From: Deltaproteobacteria bacterium
GTDB lineage: Bacteria > Myxococcota_A > UBA796 > SXON01
Reading direction: 5' to 3'
NCBI GenBank assembly: GCA_014191855.1
Contig: BJHF01000034.1
Location: forward strand, 1 to 58,946
DNA length: 58,946 nucleotides
Shown here piece after piece: positions 8,664-16,810 of the stretch. Each line of letters starts with the position of its first letter. The first letter of the stretch is position 1. A model generated the notes under the pieces. That model saw only the letters and a list, made by a program, of their open reading frames with translations. It did not search any database and was not told where the DNA came from. Both the position numbers and the translations under genes were made by a program.

Positions 8664-9222
8664 GCGAGTCTTCCAGGGGGGTGCGGTCGTTGGCGGGCGC
8701 CGCGGGCACGACCGGTGCGTAGGCGGGAGCGTGCGGCGCGTGGCAGTCGACGCAGTGGTTGCGGGTGCGAGGCCCGCGCCGAGTGTCCCAGTACCCGGCC
8801 ATTCCCCCGTGAGAACCGTGGGTGTAGTCGCGGAACTGGGGCCCGTGACACTGGGCACAGAGCGTCATCGCGTCGGCGAGGTCGAGGCCGGTGCCATCGG
8901 CGAGTCGGAGCTTGGTGCGATCGTCAGGGTCGTGGCAGGAGGCGCAGGTGATCGGGCCGTGATGCAGCTCCACGCCGGTGTGGAAGGGCTCCCCAGGGCG
9001 GGAGGCCCAGGCCGTCGCAGCGTCTGGCCCGTGGCAGGTCGCGCACGCCACGCCGACGGGGGTGCCGTGGACGTCGGTCACCGGGGTATCCACGACGCCG
9101 AGCGTGGTCGGGGTATGCACCTCGGTCGGGAATCGCTCGCCTTCAAGAACAGGTGCGCCGAATTCACGGGAAGGATCCGCGAAGCCGGCCTGGCAGCCGA
9201 GGAGGACGAGGAGGGTCGACAT
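8656..9222 (-). CDS. Tetraheme c-type cytochrome lipoprotein, first gene of the nap operon
   Basis: About 188 residues. The N-terminus has a short hydrophobic stretch ending LLGC, a lipobox, so the mature protein is probably anchored by a lipidated Cys. Four CxxCH motifs are visible: CATCH, CASCH, CAQCH and CVDCH. The arrangement resembles small periplasmic cytochromes such as those in Qrc/Dsr/ACIII-type complexes. A GTG at 9234 is an alternative start. The gene is divergent from the tetR-etfBA unit and presumably carries the nap promoter upstream. It is the third member of the cytochrome/Fe-S/NrfD triad that likely replaces NapC/NapGH. Confidence 0.85.
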   Translation of the reverse strand: MSTLLVLLGCQAGFADPSREFGAPVLEGERFPTEVHTPTTLGVVDTPVTDVHGTPVGVACATCHGPDAATAWASRPGEPFHTGVELHHGPITCASCHDPDDRTKLRLADGTGLDLADAMTLCAQCHGPQFRDYTHGSHGGMAGYWDTRRGPRTRNHCVDCHAPHAPAYAPVVPAAPANDRTPLEDSHG

Positions 9223-9234
9223 CGTGCCGAGCAC

Positions 9235-9504
9235 TGAGCACGAGGTGTGCCGGATGGCACGGCCGGGGGGAGGGCATCGGTCTTCGGCGCGTTGGCGGGG
9301 CGTATCCGCAGAACTCCGGAGGGCGCGATCCGGCGCCGGCGGGATAGAAATGAGGGTTTTTCCACACGCGGAGCTGTGGCAAAGTGAACAACGTCTGTGC
9401 GGCGCCCGCGATGCGCCGCATCGACCGCCCCGACCCAGGCGAAGCGGGCCGCGCGCATCGCCCCTTGCCTCCCCCGCCCCCTCCGGCTAAGCCGCTGAAC
9501 CGCC
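9235..9504. promoter_or_regulatory. Divergent intergenic control region between nap operon and tetR-etfBA
   Basis: About 270 bp without a convincing gene, lying between the starts of the nap operon (minus) and the TetR gene (plus). It must contain promoters for both units. I could not identify clear -35/-10 boxes or an FNR-type TTGAT-N4-ATCAA site. The one conspicuous element is an interrupted palindrome at 9358-9383. Confidence 0.5.
9358..9383. promoter_or_regulatory. Interrupted palindrome, candidate operator
   Basis: The left arm is TTT-n-CCACA and the right arm is TGTGG-n-AAA, separated by an 8-nt spacer (CGCGGAGC). Eight of nine arm positions pair, with one mismatch at the n position. 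It sits midway between two divergent units, one of which starts with a TetR-family gene. TetR proteins commonly bind palindromes next to their own gene, so autoregulation is possible but unproven. Confidence 0.45.
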
Positions 9505-9528
9505 ATTCAGTCGCCTCCCGAGCGCCCC

Positions 9529-10164
9529 CTGTCCACCCCCGAACCAACCCGCGATCGCACCGACAAGCACGAGCTGATCCTCGAAGCGGCGATCCGCGTG
9601 TTCGCCGAAAAAGGCTTCAATGCGGCGCGGATCTCCGATGTGGCCGATGCAGCCGGCGTGGCCGATGGCACGATCTACCTGTACTTCAAGAACAAGGAAG
9701 ATCTGCTGCTCTCCATCTTCGAGGAGAAGATGGATCTGCTGCTCGCCGGGCTGCGCGAGGCGCTCGATGGCGTAACGGAGCCGCTCGAGCAGGTGCGTAC
9801 GTTCGCCCACTACCATTTCCGCCAGGTGCGGGACCATCGGGAGCTCGCCGAGGTGCTGCAGATCGAGCTGCGCCTCTCCAACAAGTTCCTCAAGGAGTAC
9901 CGCCCGCAGAAGCTCTGGGAGTACCTGTCGATCTTCGCGGAGATCGTGCGGGTGGGTCAGGAGCAGGGCGTGATCCGGAAGGACATCGATCCGTTCATGG
10001 CCATGTGGGCCTTCTTCGGCGCGATGGACGAGATGGCGATGCAATTCATCCTCGCCAAGCACCGTAAGTTCTCGCTCGACGCCGCCGCCGAGACGGTATC
10101 GAGCATCTTCATCCGCGGCCTCTCCATTCCGGAAGGGCGCGGTCAGTCACTGGAGGAAGCATGA
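9529..10164 (+). CDS. TetR-family transcriptional regulator
   Basis: The N-terminal helix-turn-helix is clear: the helix ELILEAAIRVFAEKGFN is followed by ISDVADAAGVADGTIYLYF, the TetR signature. The C-terminal ligand domain has an aromatic-rich helix pattern (HYHFRQVRDHRELAEVLQ). The end overlaps etfB by 4 nt (ATGA), so regulator and etfBA are coupled. The start is odd: no ATG, GTG or TTG exists between the in-frame stop at 9496 and a GTG at 9598, which would cut off helix 1. A CTG at 9529 or ATT at 9505 gives a complete DNA-binding domain, and I chose CTG. The link with etfBA suggests a FadR-like regulator of fatty-acid or acyl-CoA oxidation. Confidence 0.85.
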   Translation: MSTPEPTRDRTDKHELILEAAIRVFAEKGFNAARISDVADAAGVADGTIYLYFKNKEDLLLSIFEEKMDLLLAGLREALDGVTEPLEQVRTFAHYHFRQVRDHRELAEVLQIELRLSNKFLKEYRPQKLWEYLSIFAEIVRVGQEQGVIRKDIDPFMAMWAFFGAMDEMAMQFILAKHRKFSLDAAAETVSSIFIRGLSIPEGRGQSLEEA

Positions 10165-10952
10165 AAATCGGCGTCTGCCTCAAGCAGGTCCCCGCGACCG
10201 ACACCCGCATCCGCGTAAACGCAGATGCCACAGCCATCCTCACGGATGACGTGAAATTCGAAATCAACCCCTACGACGAGTACGCGCTCGAAGAAGCCTT
10301 GCAGCTCAAGGCTGCGGGGAAGGCCACCGAGGTGATCACGTTCACGCTCGGCGGCGCCGACGCGGACCCCCGGATCCGCGACGGTCTCGCTCGTGGCGCA
10401 GATCGGGCCGTGCGCATCGACGACCCGGCGCTCGCCGGCTCGGACGCGCTGGGTGTGGCCCGCGCGCTGGCCGCTGCGCTCAAGGCGGAGGGGGTGGGAC
10501 TGGTGCTCGCCGGCCGCCAGGCGGTAGACGGCGATGGAAGTGCGGTTCCGGCGATGATCGCCGAGCTGCTCGGCTGCGCGCAGGTGTCGTGGGTGGACAA
10601 GCTCACGATCGAAGGGGAGTCCTTCACCGCGCAGCGTGCGGCCGGCGGCGGCGTTCGCGAGGTCGTTACCGGCTCCTTGCCCGCGGTGGTGACGACGGAC
10701 AAGGGGCTCAACACCCCGCGCTACGCCACCCTCCCCGGCATCATGAAGGCCAAGGCCAAGCCCATCGCCGTGAAGAAGCTCGCAGATCTCGCGTTGGACG
10801 CGAGCTCGGTCGGCGCTGGCGCGGCGCTCGTTTCCTTCTCCAACATGGGCCAGCCGGCCGCGCGCCCCGCTGGGCGCATCCTCAAGGGCGACAGCGCCTC
10901 GGTCGTAGCCGAGCTCGTTTCCCTGCTGCACAACGAAGCCAAGGTCATCTAG
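10161..10952 (+). CDS. etfB: Electron transfer flavoprotein beta subunit
   Basis: A 263-residue protein with the standard EtfB pattern: an N-terminal MKIGVCLKQVPATDT, NPYDEYALEEAL, and the AGRQAVDGDGSAVPAMIAE and PAVVTT...N.PRY blocks. It binds AMP and pairs with EtfA to accept electrons from acyl-CoA dehydrogenases. It overlaps the TetR gene end and is followed 13 nt later by etfA. Confidence 0.96.
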   Translation: MKIGVCLKQVPATDTRIRVNADATAILTDDVKFEINPYDEYALEEALQLKAAGKATEVITFTLGGADADPRIRDGLARGADRAVRIDDPALAGSDALGVARALAAALKAEGVGLVLAGRQAVDGDGSAVPAMIAELLGCAQVSWVDKLTIEGESFTAQRAAGGGVREVVTGSLPAVVTTDKGLNTPRYATLPGIMKAKAKPIAVKKLADLALDASSVGAGAALVSFSNMGQPAARPAGRILKGDSASVVAELVSLLHNEAKVI

Positions 10953-10965
10953 GAGGATTTGAATC

Positions 10966-11928
10966 ATGGGCAATGGAATCCTCGTTTATTGCGAATTCGA
11001 AAACGGCTCCCCGCGCAAGACGGCGTACGAGCTCTTGCAGAAGGCCGTCGCGCTGGGCGCAGGCCCGGTGTCGGCGCTCGTCATCGGCGGTGGCGACACC
11101 TCCACGCTCGGCGCGAACGGCGCCACGCGGGTGTTTCAGGTGGATGCGCCGCAGGTCGCCAGCTACTCGACCGGCGCCTACGTCAAGGCGTTGGCGGCGG
11201 GGATCGCGGCTTCGGGGGCCGCCACCGTCCTCGCGGCGGCAAGCTCGCCGGCGCGGGATGCCTTCCCGCGGTTGTCGGCGCGGATCGGCGCCGGCTTCGG
11301 CGTGGAGGTGACGGATCTCCGCAACGAGGGCGGCAAGATCGTCGGGCGGCGCCCGGTGTACGCCGGCAAAGCCCTGGTGGACGTGAACATCCTAAGCGCG
11401 GTCGGCCTGTTCACGGTGCGCCCGAACAGCTTCCCGGTGGCAGCGGCCAGCGGCGGATCCGCGGCGGTGGTGGCGGTGGATGCCGGCCTGACGGACGCAG
11501 ACGTGGATGTGAAGGTGATCGACCGGGTGGCTCCGGCCAACAAGGCGATCGACCTCACGGAAGCGGATCGCATCGTATCCGGCGGGCGCTCACTCAAGAC
11601 CAAGGAGCAGTTCGACGAGGTGCTTCGGCCGCTGGCGGCCGCGATCGGCGCCACGGTGGGCGCGAGCCGGGCCGCCGTCGACGCTGGGCTGGCCGGACAC
11701 GGCGAGCAGGTGGGCCAGACCGGAAAGGTGGTGAACCCCTCCTTGTACATCGCGTTCGGGATCTCGGGTGCCATCCAGCACCTGGCCGGCATGCGCACCT
11801 CCCGGGTGATCGTGGCCGTGAACAAGGATGCGGACGCGCCGATCTTCCAGTACGCCACCTATGGCATCGTGGGCGATCTCTTTGAGATCGCTCCGCTGCT
11901 CACTGCCGAGCTGCGGAAGCACTCGTAG
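10966..11928 (+). CDS. etfA: Electron transfer flavoprotein alpha subunit
   Basis: A 320-residue protein with a strong Shine-Dalgarno AGGAGG at 10951-10956 that overlaps the etfB stop. The C-terminal FAD-binding signature is clear: GQTGKVVNPSLYIAFGISG, then AIQHLAGM and VAVNKDADAPIFQ. It carries the ETF FAD and passes electrons to ETF:quinone oxidoreductase. The neighbour etfB and the upstream TetR gene make a compact regulated electron-transfer unit. Confidence 0.96.
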   Translation: MGNGILVYCEFENGSPRKTAYELLQKAVALGAGPVSALVIGGGDTSTLGANGATRVFQVDAPQVASYSTGAYVKALAAGIAASGAATVLAAASSPARDAFPRLSARIGAGFGVEVTDLRNEGGKIVGRRPVYAGKALVDVNILSAVGLFTVRPNSFPVAAASGGSAAVVAVDAGLTDADVDVKVIDRVAPANKAIDLTEADRIVSGGRSLKTKEQFDEVLRPLAAAIGATVGASRAAVDAGLAGHGEQVGQTGKVVNPSLYIAFGISGAIQHLAGMRTSRVIVAVNKDADAPIFQYATYGIVGDLFEIAPLLTAELRKHS

Positions 11929-11977
11929 GGTAGGCGAGGGTGGTAAGATCAGCCTGGTGACGAGCGCCTCCCCCAAC

Positions 11978-14767
11978 ATGGCTTCCGTGAGCGACGTCGA
12001 ACGACGCCGCGAGCGGGCCGTGCTTGCCCTCGGAGCCCGGGGGGATGCGGCCGGCGTGTTGCGCCTCACCGCGGCCTGGAGCGCCGTGGGCACTCCGACG
12101 GTGGCGGCGAAGGTCGGCGAAGGTCGAGCTCTGTTGCAGCTCCGGATGGTGGACAAGGCGCTGGCACGCGCGCGGGAGGCGGTCGAGGCGGCGCCGAGCG
12201 ACAAGGCGGCGTTGCGACTGCTCGCGGAAGTGTACGTGGAGCGGGGATGGCCGTCGCGAGCGAGGCCGGTGCTGAGCGGCCTGAAGACCGCCGGCGAGGA
12301 TGTGGATGAGCTGTGGGCCCGCGCCGCCGCGGAGCCGGCCACCCCTGAGGCGACTGCCCGCGAGGTCGAAGCGAGCGGCGATCCGGCGCGCATCCTGAAA
12401 TTGGCCGAGCAATTCATGGGTTCCGGCAGCCTCACGCGCGCCGCGCAGTTGCTGGAGCAGCTCGCCGGCAGCCGGCCGAATGACCCCAGAATTCGGGAGT
12501 TGCGCTGGGCGCTGAAGGGCGACTTCTCCTCGCCGGAGCCGATCGAGCTCCTCGTGAAGCGCGCGCTCCCCGCGATCCTGGAGCTCAGCGCGGTTCCGGA
12601 GGAGTCGGAGCACACCGAGAGCCTCGGGGACAACGACGCGAGCCTGCTGCTGGAGCCCGAAACGGGCGCCGCGCCGTTCCCCACGCTGTTCAAGCGCGTT
12701 GGCCCGGTCCCGGAGCCGGTGCCGCCTGCCCCGGCCGCCCCGGGCGGGGAGACGGAGGAGGAAGAGCGAACTGCAAGCTCCTCTATTCCGGAGCCCGGTG
12801 CCGCGCCCGTGGCGCTCCAGAACATGAGCGGCGGCGGAGAGGGGGACACCCAGATCCGCATGATCGTGGGGGAGGGTGAGCCCGCCGGGCCGATGCACCG
12901 CAAGCGAGAGGAGGGAGGACGAAGCCTGAATCTGCGCGAATGGCAGGCCTCGATGGGCGTGGATCCGTTGGCCTCCGACCTCGACGACGTGGAGAATTCC
13001 GAGGTGATGCGCCTCAACGCGGGAGATCCCCTCATCGAGGTCGCGCCGCCCGCGCCGCCACCGCCCCGCGAGCCGATCCACGCCTTCGACGCGCCGATCG
13101 AGGTGATCGAGAAGCACCCGGTTCCGGAGGTGGAGCCGGTGAGCGACGACGCCCTGATCGACGACGATCCGCCAACCCGCTCCGGGTCCCCCGCGCTGCG
13201 TCTGGTTTTGGCCGGGTTGTTCCTCGTCGGCTTCGTGGTCGTACTCGCCCTTCTGGGACTGTTGATCGCACGGGCATCCGGCGTCTTGGACGCGGCACGT
13301 GCCGGGGTGGACCTCTCGCGTGTGCTGGCCTCGTCGGATTACCCGGCGTTGGTGGAGGCGGAGGTGCGCTTGTCCGAGCACGCGGATCAGCCCGCGGAGG
13401 CCGCGGAGCTGGCGCGTGCTCGCCTCGTGTTGTGGGCGGAGTACGACGGCAACCAGGCGCTCCTCGAGCAGGTGGATGCCTACCTGGCGAACCCCGTGGG
13501 GATCGACGCGCACCGGCTCGCCTACCTGCGGGCGGCCGAGCTGCTGGCGTTCCGCAATCCCGCTTCGGCCTTGGCCGCCATCGGGCGAGAGGCGGCGGGA
13601 AACGATGAAGAACGCCTGCTTCTCGCGCGAATTCACGCAGCGCTGGGGGATGGAGATGCCGCGCTGGCGGATCTGGCGGAGCTCTCCGCGCCCGACGAGC
13701 CGCGGTTCCGCCTGGGTCGGGCGCAGGTGCTGCTCGCTGTCGGTCGCGACGCCGAGGCCCGGGCGATCGTCACACTGATGGTGTCGACTTCGCCGAACCT
13801 GGTGGCCGCGCGCCTTTTGGAGCTTCAACTCCGGGAAGGATCCGCGAAGGAGCGGGCGGCGGCGGCGGGCGTGTTCCGGCGCACCTACAGCTCCCTCGGC
13901 TTGTCGCCGCGGCAGGAGGGGGAGGCGGCCTGGGTGGAGGCGCGGGCATGGATCGAGGCCGGCGATCGCGAACATGCGGTGCGGGCGGCGGAGATCGGCG
14001 TGTCGCGGGATGGCACCCATCGCGACCTGTTGATGTTGCTTGCGCATGAGGACGTGGAGTCGGGAGATCTCGTCGACGCAGCGCGAAAACTCGCTTCGTT
14101 GGTAGAACTGTACCGGGCCGACCTTGAAGCGCGTCGCGACCTCGTGATCGTGTACCTTGAGCTGGATCGCATCGATGAGGCGAAGGCCGCGGCGCAGGCA
14201 GCGAACCCACCCCTACAAGGCGTGCTTTCGGCCCTGGTTTACGGTTGGTCCGGTGAGGCAGGGGCGCCCGACCCGGCCAGCGTGGATCCGTCGACTCCCA
14301 TCGGAGCCTGGGCCCAGGCTCTACTTGCCGTGAGCGCACACCGCGCCGATGCCGCTTCGATCGTCGCTTCCGCCGCGGCCACGCTCGCTGCCTCGGAGGA
14401 CCCGATGATTCGTCGCTACGCACGGCGCGCGGAGGTCCTCGCCGCGACCTTGTTGCCCGAGGCGGAAGCGGCCGCGAAGGTTGCGACGCTCCGGCAGAGC
14501 GGGATCGCGGACGCGGTAGCGCACGTCTACATCGGTCGCTACTACGAGCGCGCGGGTCAGCGAATCCTTGCGGCGCAGCACTTCGATCGGGCGGCGGATC
14601 TGGAGCCGGAGCTGGGCGTGGCGCTGTACGAAAAGGGGCGATTCTACGCCGACGCGGGGGACGACCAGTCACGAACGGAGGCCGCCTGGCAGGCCTACCT
14701 GGCCCTGGCGCCGAGCGGGCCGCGCGCTGAACGCGCGAAGGGCGTGGCCACACCGGTACCCGGCTGA
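11978..14767 (+). CDS. Large TPR-type membrane protein
   Basis: A 929-residue protein from the ATG; a GTG at 11957 is an alternative start. Residues about 1-150 are TPR-like helices (VGEGRALLQLRMVDKALARA). An acidic, Pro-rich, probably disordered region follows (about 215-390). One membrane helix lies near 407-430 (LRLVLAGLFLVGFVVVLALL). A long second TPR-like array then runs to the C-terminus (RYYERAGQRILAAQHFDRA). This places one TPR domain in the cytoplasm and the larger one outside. Such proteins act as scaffolds; the partner is unknown. The next gene begins 3 nt later and also has TPR-like helices, so the two may work together. Confidence 0.8.
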   Translation: MASVSDVERRRERAVLALGARGDAAGVLRLTAAWSAVGTPTVAAKVGEGRALLQLRMVDKALARAREAVEAAPSDKAALRLLAEVYVERGWPSRARPVLSGLKTAGEDVDELWARAAAEPATPEATAREVEASGDPARILKLAEQFMGSGSLTRAAQLLEQLAGSRPNDPRIRELRWALKGDFSSPEPIELLVKRALPAILELSAVPEESEHTESLGDNDASLLLEPETGAAPFPTLFKRVGPVPEPVPPAPAAPGGETEEEERTASSSIPEPGAAPVALQNMSGGGEGDTQIRMIVGEGEPAGPMHRKREEGGRSLNLREWQASMGVDPLASDLDDVENSEVMRLNAGDPLIEVAPPAPPPPREPIHAFDAPIEVIEKHPVPEVEPVSDDALIDDDPPTRSGSPALRLVLAGLFLVGFVVVLALLGLLIARASGVLDAARAGVDLSRVLASSDYPALVEAEVRLSEHADQPAEAAELARARLVLWAEYDGNQALLEQVDAYLANPVGIDAHRLAYLRAAELLAFRNPASALAAIGREAAGNDEERLLLARIHAALGDGDAALADLAELSAPDEPRFRLGRAQVLLAVGRDAEARAIVTLMVSTSPNLVAARLLELQLREGSAKERAAAAGVFRRTYSSLGLSPRQEGEAAWVEARAWIEAGDREHAVRAAEIGVSRDGTHRDLLMLLAHEDVESGDLVDAARKLASLVELYRADLEARRDLVIVYLELDRIDEAKAAAQAANPPLQGVLSALVYGWSGEAGAPDPASVDPSTPIGAWAQALLAVSAHRADAASIVASAAATLAASEDPMIRRYARRAEVLAATLLPEAEAAAKVATLRQSGIADAVAHVYIGRYYERAGQRILAAQHFDRAADLEPELGVALYEKGRFYADAGDDQSRTEAAWQAYLALAPSGPRAERAKGVATPVPG

Positions 14768-14770
14768 TCG

Positions 14771-16810
14771 GTGAGCGATCCCGCCGCCCCGTCCCCGGCG
14801 CGATCCCCCTGGCTGCGGAGCTGCGCGATCGTGGCAGGGAGCGTCTTGGCGGCGGTGCTCCTCGGTGCTGGCGGCGGCTTGTGGTGGTGGAGCGCCCGGG
14901 ATCGGGCCGCGCTGGATGCCCAGGCGGAGGCGGCCGAAGCGGCGTTCGCGCCCGCCCAGGCCAAGCTCGCGGCCGACGCGGGCCAGGACCTCGATATCGA
15001 CAAGACCATCCGGGTGCTCCACCAGGTGGATCAGTCGATGCGGCACCAAGATGATCTGCACGCCTACCTCGCCTCGGTGGCGGGCACCGACTGGCGGGGC
15101 GTGCCCGACGACGTATTGGCTGCGAGAAAAGCCATCCTTGACGCCGAGCTTACCCTGTTCAGCAAGCAGACGGAGCTGGACGCCCAGGAGGCGACCTGGA
15201 GCTTCTCGCGCGACGTGGTGCTCACGACGCTCTCCGTGGTGGCGGTCCAGGGTGAGGGAGGCATCACGCCGGATGCCAAGTTCGCCGTTGATCGTTCGGC
15301 CGCCGAGCGCCGGCTCACGGAGCTCAAGGAGGAGGGGAAAGAACGCCGCGCGCTGATTCGCGATGTCGATGCCCAGGAGCGGGCCCTGATCGAAGCCTCG
15401 ATCGCCTACGCCGGTGTTTGGGCCACGTACATGGAGCAGTACGACCGGGTGTGCCACCATCGCGACCGCGCTTGGATGGCAGCGGGCGCACAGAACTGGA
15501 CGGAAACGGAGTCAGAAGCTCGGGAGGCCATTCGGCTCGCGCCACACGAGAAAGAAGCGCACATGCTTTTGGCGCAGGCGCTGATCCAGCAGGGAGCGCC
15601 GGAGCAGCTCGATGAGGCGAGGTCGATCCTCGATCCGTTCGCGACCGGAGATCTGCCTGGCGCGATGGCGCCGGCCCTGTTGTTGCGGGCCACGCTCAAG
15701 GAACGGGGCGGCGACCTCGCGGGCGCCGCCGATGACTTCCGACACGCCGCGCTCAGCTACCCGACCCAGGCCGCACGCCTGGATGACGTGCTCGATCCCT
15801 ATCGGATGCGCTCCTCATTGCGAAAGTCCAGGGCCGGGGCCGGGATTGTGCAGTCCTACAGCGCCACCATGGTCGGCGCAGGCTGGTTTTCTCCGGAGCT
15901 CCACCTCGCGCGACTCGCGTACGGGCGCGGCGATCGCGAGGCCGGAAAGGCCGCGGTGGTGGATCACTTCGAGCGTCGCCGCGCGCAGCAGCAGTGGGAC
16001 TACGTGCTGGCCGACCTCGCGTGGGCCGAGGTGGTGCTGGGGGATGACTTCCGGTCGATCTTCCCCGAAGAAGGCTGGCTCGATCTCCATGCGGAGAAGT
16101 CGTTGTTCGGGGTGGGGAAGCAGCTTTCCCTCTCGGTCGACAACCGCAGCGGGCATGGGCTGAAGAACGCCGCGTTGATCCTTTGTGTTCGCTTTACCGA
16201 CATGCTCACCGGCGACTACGTGACGATCGCGGGCGAGCGCACCGTGCCGGCGGTGGCCGCCCACGAAACGACGAGCTTCGGTACGGTAAACGCCGATACG
16301 GAGGTGTTCGGGCTGATGCGGACGGAAGACGACATCGTGGAGATGCGCGCGATCCTCGTTACCGACGATGGGGTATTGTGGGTGGACAGCGAGAAGTACA
16401 AGGCCGAGCTGCTAGCCGCCGCGAAAGATCGGCGGCGAACCGACCCGACCGCGAAGGGTGAATCTGAGCGGTGGCGCGCGGTGGTGGAGGATGCCGGGCG
16501 GGGCGCCACGGTGAAGAAGCAGAAGGGGCTCGTACAGGACTCCTTGGAGATCGAGCTGCCTGCGGAGCTGGTGTGGTTGCGGCCGCGGTTCACCCTGAAG
16601 TACGGTGAAACGACCTTGGAAGCCGATACGAACGTGGTGGACGGAGACAAGATCCTGCTCCGCTTCGATGGTATCGGCGATCTGCTCTCGCGCGACGCCC
16701 CGGCGCAGCAGGCCGATCTGGTGTGTGAGAGCGTGTTTGGTACGTTTACCTTGACCTTCGGGCCCGCGGCCGATGGCACCTGGACGTACCTCGGGGCCAC
16801 GGGGGAGTAG
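14771..16810 (+). CDS. Membrane-anchored TPR-like protein, function unknown
   Basis: A 679-residue protein with a GTG start 3 nt after the previous stop. A single N-terminal membrane helix (about 18-42, rich in Ala/Leu/Val/Gly and ending LWWW) anchors an external domain. The central region has coiled-coil-like and TPR-like helices (EAIRLAPHEKEAHMLLAQALIQ). The C-terminal third is beta-rich (VDNRSGHGLKNAALILCVRF). I do not recognise the family. Close coupling with the upstream TPR protein suggests a shared envelope complex. Confidence 0.75.
   Translation: MSDPAAPSPARSPWLRSCAIVAGSVLAAVLLGAGGGLWWWSARDRAALDAQAEAAEAAFAPAQAKLAADAGQDLDIDKTIRVLHQVDQSMRHQDDLHAYLASVAGTDWRGVPDDVLAARKAILDAELTLFSKQTELDAQEATWSFSRDVVLTTLSVVAVQGEGGITPDAKFAVDRSAAERRLTELKEEGKERRALIRDVDAQERALIEASIAYAGVWATYMEQYDRVCHHRDRAWMAAGAQNWTETESEAREAIRLAPHEKEAHMLLAQALIQQGAPEQLDEARSILDPFATGDLPGAMAPALLLRATLKERGGDLAGAADDFRHAALSYPTQAARLDDVLDPYRMRSSLRKSRAGAGIVQSYSATMVGAGWFSPELHLARLAYGRGDREAGKAAVVDHFERRRAQQQWDYVLADLAWAEVVLGDDFRSIFPEEGWLDLHAEKSLFGVGKQLSLSVDNRSGHGLKNAALILCVRFTDMLTGDYVTIAGERTVPAVAAHETTSFGTVNADTEVFGLMRTEDDIVEMRAILVTDDGVLWVDSEKYKAELLAAAKDRRRTDPTAKGESERWRAVVEDAGRGATVKKQKGLVQDSLEIELPAELVWLRPRFTLKYGETTLEADTNVVDGDKILLRFDGIGDLLSRDAPAQQADLVCESVFGTFTLTFGPAADGTWTYLGATGE

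Noticed and set aside
9384..9598. Plus-strand frame upstream of the TetR gene as a fused N-terminus
   Set aside because: It is Pro-rich, has no TetR-like features, and a stop in the TetR frame lies at 9496.
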